Positions 1-8,701 are shown, counted from the first letter of the stretch. The stretch: DNA of 64,000 nt from Rhizobium sophoriradicis (GCF_003939025.1 NZ_RQIH01000008.1:62001-126000), one strand, 5' to 3'. Numbers and translations are program-made. Notes: a model not told the origin generated them from the sequence alone.

Positions 1-1766
1 AGATAGAGATTTTCGTGGTCCCAACTGCGCTGGTTTTTGTCCACGACGGAATTGGTCTTCGTCGTTCCCATGATATGGGTGCCGGCCAGATGATTGCCGC
101 CGCGGATCGCATAGCCTTGTCCCTCATAGGCCACATAGCCGTAATCGCTGGGGTCGTACTGGGTATGATCCTGCGCGCCCAGGCGCGCAAAGACGGTGCG
201 CGCAAACTGGCGGCCATAGGCGGCGCCCTTCATGGTATATTCCGGAACCGTGAAGGACAGGATGGGCCGCATGTTGCCCAGAGCATCGGTATATTGCGGA
301 TCCACCGTGATGCGGTTGCTGTCGACGGGCATGACCTCGATCATGAACGCCAGCAGCAACTGCCGCGAAACCTGGTCGACCATGCCGCGCCGAAGATCGG
401 CCCCGTAGAGGTTGCGATCATCCACCAACTCCAGAAGGTCGGAGGTCGGCGCACCCGTGGCCCAACCCCAGCCGTCGTTATGGATATCGATGGCGAAGGC
501 GGCCTGCTTTTCCCGGAAGGGGCCGTCCCGCAGGTCGACGATACCGCCCGTCGAACTGGTTCCGCGCATTGTGCCGCAGATCTCAGGCATCAGCGCCCAG
601 TTCAGCAGGTAGGCGTGGTCCATCAGATTGCGTCCGACAAGACCGCTGGTGCTGCGCAGGCCGGAGGCCAGCATGAGACGCGCCGTTTCGATGGCGCCTG
701 CCGCAAGCACGAAAACCTTACCCTTCACGGTGATGGTCTCATGGGCCGGTGAGGCCGGGTCCTTGTAAATCTTGACCTCGAGAGAGCGGACTTTCCCGCT
801 ATCCGGATCGATGTTGACCTTCGATGCGACCGCCTGCGGTAACATTTCGACAAGCCGCTCGCCGCCTTTCCCGTTTACCGCGAACGCCTTGGCAAGCGTT
901 TTGCCGGAGTGGTAGCGCGCTTGCACGGGACAGAGCGGTACGCAGTTGGTGTTGCCCTGGCAGCGACCGCCCTCTTCGACCTGATGCGTATCGACCGCGC
1001 CGATTGGACGGTAGCCCTTCCCACCGTCATAGGCCGGGTTTGGTATGCCGTTGCGCCCCTGCGGAAAGGGCCTGACCTTCAGGGGATAGGTCTTGTCGTA
1101 AAGTTCGACGCTGGTGCCCTCGATGCCCTTGTTGACCTGCTGATCCAGATAGGAAAGCGGCAGGCCGCGCATGGGAAAGACATAGTCGTCCGGGAAGGTC
1201 TGCCCGAGATATTGCTGATCTTCGACATTCGCCGATACGCCGATTTCCCGCTCGGCCAGGCGGTAATCCTCCTCGACTTCCTCAAAGCTCAGCGGCCAGT
1301 CCAGCCCGTGGCCGAAAAGCGTGCGCGTTTTGAAATCGGAGCGAAGCAGACGGGGCGTTTTCGCCTCCCAGTGCATGGTCGTTCCGCCGAAAATACGGGT
1401 ATATACCGTATCACTGACATAAGGGCCGGATTGAACGATATAGTTCGAGCTATCGGTTTCCCCCGCCTGCAGCTTGCGAAGCTGCGGGCTGCGGGGTATG
1501 GCCGCGTTCGCATTTGGCGGAAAGGGCGACTGGTTGTCCTTCGAGGCTGCCGAATAGAAGGTCGTCAGTAGATTGTCGTAGCCTGCCAGAGTGACATTGG
1601 AACCGGTTCCGGCTTCAAGGATAAGGACACGTTTGCCCGCTTCCGCAGCCTGCTTGGCAATGATTGCTCCGGAAATGCCGCTGCCGACGATCACGATATC
1701 GTAGTCGCCAGACTCTGCGACGGTCTTGGCATCGGCTCTTATTGCCGATTCGAGGGGAAAAAGCAC
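1..1766 (-). CDS. GMC-family FAD oxidoreductase (3' end outside window)
   Basis: Reading the minus strand from 1766 gives an open frame that leaves the window after about 588 codons. The N-terminal part has the FAD-binding Rossmann signature DIVIVGSGISGAI. A Cys-rich stretch, CQGNTNCVPLCPVQARYH, lies mid-protein, and the GTHIMGTT segment near the window edge matches the C-terminal His region of GMC oxidoreductases. The family oxidises alcohols or sugars (glucose, choline, gluconate). The chosen start is GTG at 1764-1766, with GGAGG about 7 nt upstream; an overlapping ATG frame is a shadow. There is no signal peptide. It lies about 95 bp downstream of the glucoamylase gene on the same strand, so a linked starch/glucose oxidation role is plausible but inferred. 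The substrate is unknown. Confidence 0.85.
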   Translation of the reverse strand, partial: MLFPLESAIRADAKTVAESGDYDIVIVGSGISGAIIAKQAAEAGKRVLILEAGTGSNVTLAGYDNLLTTFYSAASKDNQSPFPPNANAAIPRSPQLRKLQAGETDSSNYIVQSGPYVSDTVYTRIFGGTTMHWEAKTPRLLRSDFKTRTLFGHGLDWPLSFEEVEEDYRLAEREIGVSANVEDQQYLGQTFPDDYVFPMRGLPLSYLDQQVNKGIEGTSVELYDKTYPLKVRPFPQGRNGIPNPAYDGGKGYRPIGAVDTHQVEEGGRCQGNTNCVPLCPVQARYHSGKTLAKAFAVNGKGGERLVEMLPQAVASKVNIDPDSGKVRSLEVKIYKDPASPAHETITVKGKVFVLAAGAIETARLMLASGLRSTSGLVGRNLMDHAYLLNWALMPEICGTMRGTSSTGGIVDLRDGPFREKQAAFAIDIHNDGWGWATGAPTSDLLELVDDRNLYGADLRRGMVDQVSRQLLLAFMIEVMPVDSNRITVDPQYTDALGNMRPILSFTVPEYTMKGAAYGRQFARTVFARLGAQDHTQYDPSDYGYVAYEGQGYAIRGGNHLAGTHIMGTTKTNSVVDKNQRSWDHENLY

Positions 1767-1862
1767 TTTGGTCCTCCATTAATCCCGGAAAGCCGATCAG
1801 GGCTTTGCGAACCATGCCGTTCTGGACTCGATCGAGATTTCAGGCCCTGCGGCCTTCAATCG

Positions 1863-3263
1863 TCATGATTTCGGGCCGCGAGAGTTTCGGGGCTTGGACT
1901 TGGCGGCTGGCGCGGCGGCGCGGGCTCTGACTGCCGAGAGGAAGGAGGCATAGCTCCAGGTCAGATTCCGGACGCTTTTCTCGTAGCCAACGGTTCCATC
2001 GAACTGTTCGCTCAGCTCATAGTGATCGCTGTGATAGACGATGGCGCGCAGCATGGCGTCAGACGAAGCCCGCAAGGCAGCCGACGCGTCGGCGGCGCTG
2101 CTGGATGCGCCAAGTCCCAGTCCCGCGAAGAAGGGTTCGGAGAACTGATCGAGGGGGATGGCGCCGCTGGCATCGATGGCATTGGCAAGCCGATATTGAA
2201 ACTCGGCGAAGTTGGCGGTGCACAGAGCCCAGGGATGTCCGCCGGCAACCGGAGCTGCCACATCGCCATCGTAATGGTCGCCCGGATAGCGCCCGAAGAG
2301 TGGTCCGAGCCCGTTGGCCGCGTCGGCGCCATTGACCGGGTAATAGGTCGAAGACGAAGGATCGGCCCACTGGCGCCGCAGGATGGCCGCCGTTGCCAGA
2401 AGCTTGGTATCGGTTGGCTCGATCCCGCCATAGCAGACCGAAGAGACGATATCGATGTTCGCGTCGTAACCGGCTTGCTCCGCGGCATCCAGAATGCTCA
2501 CATAGAGTTGCCCGTTCCAGTGGGTTACCAGCTGGGTTTCCAGCCAGGAGATGGCATCCGACACCCCGGCAGGCACCGCAATGCCGATCGTGTTTGTGGA
2601 AATTTCGCGGAAAAAGCGCAGCTGTACGGCTCTTGCGAAAAACGAATAGCCCTCATATTCCTCCCAGAGATTTGTGGTCTTGTTCTGGTAAACTTCGAGA
2701 AGATAAGCGAGGTTGGCCTGGACCAGTTGTTTGGCGATCGTCTGCGTGGCGCCATCCAGCTGATCGAACAGGGTCAGGATCGCAATCGACTGAATGGCCG
2801 GCCCGTCATTCTGCTCCGACCACGGACGAACCTCGCCGGTGATGGTGAAGCAGGCGTGGCCAAGTGTGACGGTGTCGGAATTCTCCGCATTCGCCTGGCA
2901 GAGCGCGGCGAAGTTCACGTAGTCGACCAGGCTTGGCAATACTCCGCCCGGAACGGGCAGCAAGCCGGCAAGCGCGATCTCTATCGCAGTAATCGCCCCG
3001 TCGCGAACCCAGTTGAAAACATAGTCCTGGTCCACCCCGGGCGTGTTCGCTGGATAGGAGGGTGCGGCGATGACGCAGCCCGGGGCCGAAAAGACGCCGG
3101 GCGATGTGGGATCCTCGATGACATAGCCATCGCTGGTGATGTTGCGCATCATCAGAAGAGAAAAATAGCGCGACAATGCGACCAGATCGGTCTGCGCGAA
3201 GGCAGGCCGTGGTTTGACCGTAGGCGCATTGGCGCCGATATGGGCCGGGTTCGCACCCGTCAT
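1863..3263 (-). CDS. GH15 glucoamylase, fungal-like
   Basis: The 466-aa protein is a glycoside hydrolase family 15 glucoamylase, which releases glucose from the non-reducing ends of starch or glycogen. Visible motifs are YVFNWVRDGA (residues 81-90), QNDGPAIQSIA (about 151-161), the catalytic-acid segment NLWEEYEGYSFFARA (198-212) and the C-terminal LSEQFDG and NLTWSYASF. The order and wording resemble fungal glucoamylases more than the usual bacterial GH15 enzymes. No secretion signal is visible at the N-terminus, which is odd for a starch hydrolase. ATG 3263 has GGAG upstream. An in-frame ATG at 3290 has an identical ribosome-binding site because of a 19-bp direct repeat. It probably forms a transcription unit with the GMC oxidoreductase. 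Confidence 0.85.
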   Translation of the reverse strand: MTGANPAHIGANAPTVKPRPAFAQTDLVALSRYFSLLMMRNITSDGYVIEDPTSPGVFSAPGCVIAAPSYPANTPGVDQDYVFNWVRDGAITAIEIALAGLLPVPGGVLPSLVDYVNFAALCQANAENSDTVTLGHACFTITGEVRPWSEQNDGPAIQSIAILTLFDQLDGATQTIAKQLVQANLAYLLEVYQNKTTNLWEEYEGYSFFARAVQLRFFREISTNTIGIAVPAGVSDAISWLETQLVTHWNGQLYVSILDAAEQAGYDANIDIVSSVCYGGIEPTDTKLLATAAILRRQWADPSSSTYYPVNGADAANGLGPLFGRYPGDHYDGDVAAPVAGGHPWALCTANFAEFQYRLANAIDASGAIPLDQFSEPFFAGLGLGASSSAADASAALRASSDAMLRAIVYHSDHYELSEQFDGTVGYEKSVRNLTWSYASFLSAVRARAAAPAAKSKPRNSRGPKS

Positions 3264-3304
3264 TGACTGACTCCAAAGCGCAACTGTCATTGACTGACTC
3301 CAAA
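3259..3304 (-). repeat. Direct repeat duplicating RBS and start codon of the glucoamylase gene
   Basis: The plus-strand 19-mer GTCATTGACTGACTCCAAA occurs at 3259-3277 and again, identically, at 3286-3304, a 27-bp period. Read on the gene strand, each copy carries TTTGGAGTCAGTCAATGAC, which is a Shine-Dalgarno GGAG followed by ATG. Because 27 is divisible by three, both ATGs (3290 and 3263) are in frame, so either could start translation. Confidence 0.9.
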
Positions 3305-3537
3305 ATCGGTTGAGACTTGCCGGGGTCGCGGAAAAATTCCGGACCCGGATGAGCGAAATATTGCGGCCGAATGGGCGGCGAGCGTGAACACAAGGCCTCT
3401 GCGGAGGGCTGGATGATTGGCCATCCTGCCCTTGCTGCAATTGAACCTTTAGCTAGAAAGATCGTCGACGATCTGCCATTTAGCAACCTGAAGCTGTTGA
3501 CCTCAGGTCAATTAATCTCGGAGAATTGCGCTTGGCG

Positions 3538-3882
3538 TTACGCATGCTCCGGCGGGATGGATTCGACCAGGCCGACGAGATTGGACCGTGTTGCCGCAGA
3601 CCGGTTGCGCAACGCCAGAACCATTTGCAATTCCGTGGCGGAAATCGCGCTGTTCCTATGCCAGTCCATTGTGCCGCGCCCGAGCAGCAGCCAGTCGAGG
3701 GAGACATCCAGCAGGTCGGCGAGCGCGCAGGCGCTTTCCAGCGAGGTATGTCCGCCATTCTGCCAGCGTGAGACCGCGGCGACGGACACGTCCAGTTCGG
3801 CCGCCAGGGCGTGAACTTTCCGGAACTTGCCGCGGGATATCGCCTCTCGAATACGTCTGCCGCGTGCCATGTCGTGAGTCAT
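3538..3882 (-). CDS. XRE-family transcriptional regulator
   Basis: The 114-aa protein has a Cro/C1-type helix-turn-helix: VHALAAELDVSVAAVSRWQNGGHTS, followed by LADLLDVSLDWLLLG, the usual lambda-repressor-like sequence. It has no effector or cupin domain. The start is ATG 3882 (MTHDMARG), with GGGGAGG about 7 nt upstream; an earlier ATG at 3918 lacks such a site. It is transcribed away from the luxI-type gene beginning at 4065, so the 182-bp gap may hold promoters for both. A role in controlling quorum sensing or the glucoamylase genes is only an inference from position. Confidence 0.85.
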   Translation of the reverse strand: MTHDMARGRRIREAISRGKFRKVHALAAELDVSVAAVSRWQNGGHTSLESACALADLLDVSLDWLLLGRGTMDWHRNSAISATELQMVLALRNRSAATRSNLVGLVESIPPEHA

Positions 3883-3982
3883 CAACAATCCTCCCCGTTG
3901 TTGCGTTAAAATTGGCAATTACCAAGAGCTTTCGATCGACGAACATCAGAAACTTCTTATGGAAGGGGACGGCAAAGCCAAG

Positions 3983-3999
3983 CACCGGTCAACCTGGTG
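3983..3999. promoter_or_regulatory. Possible lux-type box upstream of the AHL synthase
   Basis: The imperfect palindrome CACCGGTCAACCTGGTG ends about 65 bp before the ATG of the LuxI-type gene, a position compatible with LuxR-type activation. Its outer arms CACC/GGTG are symmetric but the inner bases are not perfectly paired. This is a weak, position-based call. Confidence 0.3.
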
Positions 4000-4064
4000 A
4001 AATATCCAGATTGCGCCCGCTCGGCCTCCTGTTGTGAAACGTCAAAACATCAGGAGGGACGGAT

Positions 4065-4703
4065 ATGTTGCGGATACTCACCAAAGACATGCTCGAGACC
4101 GATCGACGGGCTTTCGATGAAATGTTTCGGGCTCGCGCCGCTGTTTTTCGCGATCGGCTGGGATGGCAGGTCGATGTCCGGGATCAATGGGAGAGGGACC
4201 GATACGACGAGGCCGAGGATCCCGTCTATCTCGTCACGCAACGACCTTCCGGCACGCTGACGGGTTCGCTGCGCCTGCTGCCGACCACCGGAGCGACGAT
4301 GCTCAAAAGCGAGTTCCGGCATTTCTTCGATCAGCCTATCGACGTCGATAGCCCGACGACCTGGGAATGTACCCGCTTTTGCCTTCATCCGCATGCCGGA
4401 CACATGGAGCAATCGCGCGCAGTCGCCACGGAACTGCTCTCAGGGCTTTGCGATCTTGCCCTCGACACCGGTATCGAGAGCATTGTCGGCGTCTATGACG
4501 CCGCGATGGTTGCTGTGTACCGGAGGATCGGCTGGAGGCCGATGCCGCTTGCCCGATCCCGGCCCGAGATCGGCAAGCTGTATGTTGGCCTATGGGATGT
4601 GACGGCGGACAATTGTCGGACACTGCGGGCCAACCTGTCCCGACTTCTGGAGCAAGCCTCTCCCTATCCTGCCGGAGCCCTTGTCGATGGCGGCGTGGGG
4701 TAA
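4065..4703 (+). CDS. LuxI-type N-acyl-homoserine lactone synthase
   Basis: The 212-aa protein makes acyl-homoserine lactone signals from S-adenosylmethionine and an acyl carrier protein. All the classic invariant positions of the family are present: R24, F28, W34, D45, D48, R70, E101 and R104 (ECTRFCLHP), so it should be active. The start at 4065 has a strong AGGAGGG about 8 nt upstream. A luxR-type gene follows 160 bp downstream on the same strand, the usual synthase/receptor pairing. Which rhizobial system it corresponds to (cin, rai, rhi, tra) cannot be settled from sequence alone, so no symbol is given. The acyl chain made is unknown. Confidence 0.93.
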   Translation: MLRILTKDMLETDRRAFDEMFRARAAVFRDRLGWQVDVRDQWERDRYDEAEDPVYLVTQRPSGTLTGSLRLLPTTGATMLKSEFRHFFDQPIDVDSPTTWECTRFCLHPHAGHMEQSRAVATELLSGLCDLALDTGIESIVGVYDAAMVAVYRRIGWRPMPLARSRPEIGKLYVGLWDVTADNCRTLRANLSRLLEQASPYPAGALVDGGVG

Positions 4704-4863
4704 GCTCAGTCGCGGTCCCGCCGCCCAGCATAGGAGATCTCGCGAGCTCTTTAACCTGTTCTTCACATCGCGTCATGGTTGCTAAAAAAGTATCTGTTCT
4801 CGGTAATCGCGAAATGTTACCATGGCGAGCAGTTAAGAAACAACGCAATCACGAGTCCATCTC

Positions 4864-5589
4864 ATGCTGAGCAGTTCTCGTTTTTTCTACTGTCTGGACC
4901 GGATCTCCGCATCGCCGACATTGCAGGATCTGGAAGCAGCGCTGGATGAAGTCCGCCACATCTATGCGATATCGCATATGGTTTTGCACGTGACCCGCTC
5001 ATCGGGGGCGACGGTCAGCAATCCATTGCTGATGCTGACCTACCCGCCCGAGTGGGTGAAGCAATATCGTGCCCGGGATTACTTCAGCATCGACCCCGTC
5101 GTACGTCTCGGCCGACGTGGCTTCCTGCCCGTAGAGTGGTCTGCGTCCAAATGGGATTCGGGCAAGGCCTATGGCTTCTTCAAGGAGGCGATGGCCTACG
5201 GCGTCGGCCGGCAAGGCGTTACTCTGCCGGTGCGGGGACCTCAGGGGGAGCGATCGCTGTTTACGGTGACCTCCAATCACCCCGACACCTATTGGCGGCA
5301 GTTCCGTATGGACAGCATGCGCGACCTCCAGTTTCTCGCCCATCATCTCCATGACAGGGCCATGGTGCTGGCCGGCATGAGGGAGATTGCGGATGTTCCG
5401 CATTTGTCGCGCCGCGAACTGCAATGTCTGGAGATGACGGCCAGCGGCTTTCTGGCAAAGCAGATTTCCGCCCGGTTGTGCATTTCGATCAGTGCGGTGC
5501 AGCTCTATCTCGCCTCAGCGCGCCGGAAGCTGACCGTTGCCACCACGAGCGAGGCGGTCGCCAAGGCCACGGCGCTGGAGTTGATCTAG
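4864..5589 (+). CDS. LuxR-type quorum-sensing regulator
   Basis: The 241-aa protein has an N-terminal autoinducer-binding domain with the conserved pattern YPPEWVKQYRARDYFSIDP (W64, Y68, D77, P78) and VEWS (W92). The C-terminal GerE-type helix-turn-helix is LSRRELQCLEMTASGFLAKQI, then ISISAVQLYL. It should bind the signal made by the adjacent synthase and regulate transcription, probably including luxI autoinduction. The recognition helix reads SAVQLYL where many LuxR proteins have KTVEFHL, so its operator may differ from canonical boxes. It ends 16 bp before the stop of the convergent Lrp-type gene. Confidence 0.92.
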   Translation: MLSSSRFFYCLDRISASPTLQDLEAALDEVRHIYAISHMVLHVTRSSGATVSNPLLMLTYPPEWVKQYRARDYFSIDPVVRLGRRGFLPVEWSASKWDSGKAYGFFKEAMAYGVGRQGVTLPVRGPQGERSLFTVTSNHPDTYWRQFRMDSMRDLQFLAHHLHDRAMVLAGMREIADVPHLSRRELQCLEMTASGFLAKQISARLCISISAVQLYLASARRKLTVATTSEAVAKATALELI

Positions 5590-5605
5590 GCTAGCGGATG
5601 GCGGT

Positions 5606-6070
5606 TCAGCGCCTGCCCCGCGTGCGCGTCGCCAGAACATTGCGGATCGAGAAGCTGGAATGAATCCGGAGGACGCCGGGCAGGGTCGACAATACCTCCT
5701 TGTGAATCCGTTCGAACTCGCCCGCACTGGCAACCTCCACGCGCAGCAGGTAGTCAGATCCGCCGGTCATCAGAAAACATTCGCGGATTTCCGGATGCCG
5801 ACGCACCGCCGCTTCGAAGCGATCGAGATGATCCTCCGTCTGCCGTTCGAGGGTGATGTTGATGATCACGGCGATCATCTCATCCGCATTGCCGGTATCC
5901 ACCAGCGCCGTATAGCCGCGAATGACGCCTGATTTTTCCATGATCTTGATGCGTCTGAGGCAGGCCGACGGCGAAAGGCCGATCTCGGCGGCGAGTTTGG
6001 CGTTGCTCATGCGCGCGTCAAGACGCAACAGCCTGAGGATATTGCGGTCGACCGTGTCGAGGGCGGGCAT
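5606..6070 (-). CDS. dadR: Lrp/AsnC-family regulator, likely of the dad genes
   Basis: The 154-aa protein has the AsnC-type helix-turn-helix (LDTVDRNILRLLRLDARMSNAKLA, IGLSPSACLRRIKIMEKSGVI) and the C-terminal ligand-sensing RAM domain (MTGGSDYLLRVEVASAGEFERI). ATG 6070 is chosen because AAGGA sits 7 nt upstream; upstream in-frame ATGs at 6085 and 6124 have weaker sites. It is divergent from alanine racemase and D-amino-acid dehydrogenase genes, the arrangement of dadR-type activators of alanine catabolism, which respond to L-alanine. The symbol rests on this context. Confidence 0.85.
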   Translation of the reverse strand: MPALDTVDRNILRLLRLDARMSNAKLAAEIGLSPSACLRRIKIMEKSGVIRGYTALVDTGNADEMIAVIINITLERQTEDHLDRFEAAVRRHPEIRECFLMTGGSDYLLRVEVASAGEFERIHKEVLSTLPGVLRIHSSFSIRNVLATRTRGRR

Positions 6071-6100
6071 GACGGTTTCCTTCATATCTTGGCTGATTAT

Positions 6101-6126
6101 GCGAATAATGTGCAATATGCGCAATA
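6101..6126. promoter_or_regulatory. Three tandem 9-bp repeats in the dadR/dadX intergenic region
   Basis: GCGAATAAT, GTGCAATAT and GCGCAATAT lie head to tail at 6101-6109, 6110-6118 and 6119-6126(7), in the gap between the Lrp-type gene and alanine racemase. Lrp/AsnC proteins are multimers that often bind phased degenerate repeats, so this is a reasonable operator candidate. It would serve autoregulation and control of dadXA. Confidence 0.45.
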
Positions 6127-6189
6127 TTAAGCGACAAAATCATCGGCAATTTCGCTCATTGTTTCATAAGCTGCTGATATCGAGATGGG

Positions 6190-7329
6190 GTGGACATGGA
6201 TAGCGATATTTTGGTTTCCCGCGCACGCACCGCTACGATCACGCAGGGAGCCACGGGCTATCTGACGATCGATCTTGCCGCGCTCGGCCGCAATTATTCG
6301 AAGCTTGCATCGATGCTGGCGCCGGTCCGCGCGGGAGCCGTCGTCAAGGCCGATGCTTATGGCCTCGGCGCCGAGCGGGTCGCCCAAACGCTCTACGATC
6401 AGGGGTGCAGGCATTTCTTCGTCGCCCAGTTCGTCGAGGCCGTAAGGCTGCGGCCGGCCCTTGCTGAGGGTGCTCAGATATTCGTGCTGAACGGCTTGCA
6501 GCCCGGCAACGAGCTCGCCTGCGCCGAAAGCGGCATTATTCCGGTTCTCAATTCGCTCGCGCAGTGGCGGCAATGGTCGGCGACCGCGCGTCGGCTGAAG
6601 CGCAGCCTGCCGGCCGTTCTGCAGTTCGACACCGGCATGTCGCGGCTCGGTTTTCCCTGGGAAGAGCGAGCCGAATTGGCGGCAGCCATCCGCGACGGCG
6701 TCAATGTCGAAATCCTGTTCATCATGAGCCACCTGGCCTGCGCCGACGAGCTGGAGAGCAGCCAGAACGGCGAACAGATTGCCGAGATGGCGCGCATTGC
6801 CGATGAATTTCCCGGCTTCGATATCTCCTTCGCCAATTCCGGCGGCGTCTTTCTCGGCGATGCCTATCATGGTGTGCTCGCCCGCCCGGGCATCGCCCTT
6901 TATGGCGGCGCACCGAATGCCGGCGGCAACAACCCGATGGAACCGGTCGTCAGGCTGGATGTCGCGGTCGTGCAGACGCGCACCGTACCTTCAGGCGCCA
7001 AGATCGGTTATGGCGGCGCGCATGTGACGCGCAGGCAAACCCGCCTCGCCACCATCGCCGCCGGTTACGCCGACGGCCTGCCGCGCAGTCTCGGCGACCG
7101 CGGCGCCGTTTATCACAAGGGCATCCGTCTGCCGATCGTGGGGCGCGTGTCGATGGACAGCACGACCGTCGACATCACGGCTTTGCCCGAAGGGGCGCTG
7201 AGCCTCGGCAGCCTCGTCGAAGTGCTTGGTCCCAACCAGACGCTCGATGACGTGGCTGGCGATGCCGGAACGATATCTTACGAAATACTAACCGGTCTGG
7301 GCGATCGTTACGACAGGCAATATTGCTGA
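6190..7329 (+). CDS. dadX: Alanine racemase, catabolic type
   Basis: The 379-aa PLP enzyme interconverts L- and D-alanine. The PLP-binding lysine is in AVVKADAYGLG (K53 with the GTG start). The second catalytic residue is the tyrosine in IGYGGAHVTRR (about Y274), and GRVSMDSTTVDI matches the C-terminal domain. Start is ambiguous: GTG 6190 or ATG 6196, both close to a G-rich stretch. dadA follows after 30 bp and an Lrp regulator is divergent, which marks it as the catabolic isozyme feeding D-alanine to DadA rather than the biosynthetic Alr. Confidence 0.92.
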   Translation: MDMDSDILVSRARTATITQGATGYLTIDLAALGRNYSKLASMLAPVRAGAVVKADAYGLGAERVAQTLYDQGCRHFFVAQFVEAVRLRPALAEGAQIFVLNGLQPGNELACAESGIIPVLNSLAQWRQWSATARRLKRSLPAVLQFDTGMSRLGFPWEERAELAAAIRDGVNVEILFIMSHLACADELESSQNGEQIAEMARIADEFPGFDISFANSGGVFLGDAYHGVLARPGIALYGGAPNAGGNNPMEPVVRLDVAVVQTRTVPSGAKIGYGGAHVTRRQTRLATIAAGYADGLPRSLGDRGAVYHKGIRLPIVGRVSMDSTTVDITALPEGALSLGSLVEVLGPNQTLDDVAGDAGTISYEILTGLGDRYDRQYC

Positions 7330-7359
7330 GAGCCGGCCGGCATTGTTCTTGAGGAAATC

Positions 7360-8628
7360 ATGAAAGTCATCGTTCTGGGTGCCGGCATCGTCGGCGTCAC
7401 ATCCGCCTATCAGCTGGCCAAATCAGGTCATGAGGTTACCGTCGTCGACCGGCAATCGGGGCCGGCGCTGGAGACGAGCTTTGCCAATGCCGGCGAGGTC
7501 TCCTTCGGTTATTGCTCGCCATGGGCTGCCCCCGGCATTCCTGCCAAGGCCATGAAATGGCTGGTCATGAAACATGCGCCGCTCATCCTGCGCCCGAAAC
7601 TCGACATGGCCATGCTCGCCTGGATGACGAGGATGCTGTCCAACTGCACCTCCGAGCGTTACGCGATCAACAAGAGTCGCATGCTGCGCCTTGCCGATTA
7701 CAGCCGCATCGCGCTCGCCGAGCTTCGCGCCGAAACCGGAATCGCCTATGACGAACGCATGCAGGGAACCCTGCAGCTGTTCCGCACGCAGCAGCAGCTC
7801 GATGCCTCGGCGAAAGATGTCAAGGCGCTGGCAGCCGACGGCATTCCCTATGAGGTGCTGGACCGGGACGGCTGCATCCGCGTCGAACCGGCGCTAAGGC
7901 ACGTGCGCGACAAGATCGTTGGCGGCCTTCTGACGCCCAAGGACGAGACCGGCGACTGTTTCAAATTCACCAATGCGCTGGCCGCCAAAGCCGAAGCGCT
8001 CGGCGTCCGCTTCGCCTACGGCACGACGATCAAGGCGCTGGACGTCGAAGCCGGCCGGGTGCGCGGGGTCGTCACCGCTCGCGATCCCGATCGCGAGCGC
8101 GAACGGATGAGCGCGGACGCGGTGGTGGTTGCGCTCGGCAGCTATTCGCCACTGCTGCTCAAGCCGTTCGGCATCAGCCTGCCGGTCTATCCGGTCAAGG
8201 GCTATTCGCTCACCATCCCGATCACCGACGCCTCGCGCGCGCCGGAATCGACGGTCATGGACGAAACCTACAAGATCGCCATCACCCGGCTCGGCGAACG
8301 CATCCGCGTCGGCGGCATGGCTGAAATCTCGGGCTACACCAACGATCTCGGCCTCGCCCGCCGCAGCACGCTCGAGCATTCCGTCACCGATCTTTTCCCC
8401 GGCGGCGATGTGTCCAAGGCCTCCTTCTGGTCGGGTCTGCGCCCGATGACACCGGATGGCACGCCGGTCATCGGCCCGACGAAGATCGTCGGCCTCTTCC
8501 TCAATACCGGTCACGGCACGCTCGGCTGGACAATGAGCACCGGTTCGGCAAGGCTCATCAGCGACCTCGTCTGCGCCCGTACGCCTGAGATCGATGCGCG
8601 GGATCTTGCGGTCAGCCGCTACGCGTGA
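7360..8628 (+). CDS. dadA: D-amino-acid dehydrogenase small subunit
   Basis: The 422-aa FAD enzyme oxidatively deaminates D-alanine to pyruvate and passes electrons to the respiratory chain. It has the N-terminal dinucleotide motif [21 protein letters not shown] and the DadA-typical [19 protein letters not shown]. Near the C-terminus are [18 protein letters not shown] and [16 protein letters not shown]. It lies 30 bp after dadX on the same strand, so the two are almost certainly cotranscribed: racemase supplies the D-isomer, DadA burns it. Length is normal for the family. Confidence 0.95.
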   Translation: MKVIVLGAGIVGVTSAYQLAKSGHEVTVVDRQSGPALETSFANAGEVSFGYCSPWAAPGIPAKAMKWLVMKHAPLILRPKLDMAMLAWMTRMLSNCTSERYAINKSRMLRLADYSRIALAELRAETGIAYDERMQGTLQLFRTQQQLDASAKDVKALAADGIPYEVLDRDGCIRVEPALRHVRDKIVGGLLTPKDETGDCFKFTNALAAKAEALGVRFAYGTTIKALDVEAGRVRGVVTARDPDRERERMSADAVVVALGSYSPLLLKPFGISLPVYPVKGYSLTIPITDASRAPESTVMDETYKIAITRLGERIRVGGMAEISGYTNDLGLARRSTLEHSVTDLFPGGDVSKASFWSGLRPMTPDGTPVIGPTKIVGLFLNTGHGTLGWTMSTGSARLISDLVCARTPEIDARDLAVSRYA

Positions 8629-8676
8629 AATCCTGCCGAGGTAACGCAAAAAAGAAGAGATTTTATTGGAGAGAAT

Positions 8677-8701
8677 CGATTATTACTCGCGGGAATAATC
8701 G
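8677..8701. promoter_or_regulatory. Inverted repeat just before the AraC-type gene
   Basis: CGATTATT (8677-8684) and AATAATCG (8694-8701) form a perfect 8-bp inverted repeat with a 9-bp spacer. It ends 11 bp before the ATG at 8713. No T-run follows, so an operator or 5'-leader hairpin that could occlude the start is more likely than a terminator. Confidence 0.5.

Noticed and set aside
2022..3266. Plus-strand 414-codon frame opposite the glucoamylase gene
   Set aside because: It is a shadow of the GH15 gene; the minus-strand product has clear catalytic motifs and the plus product none.
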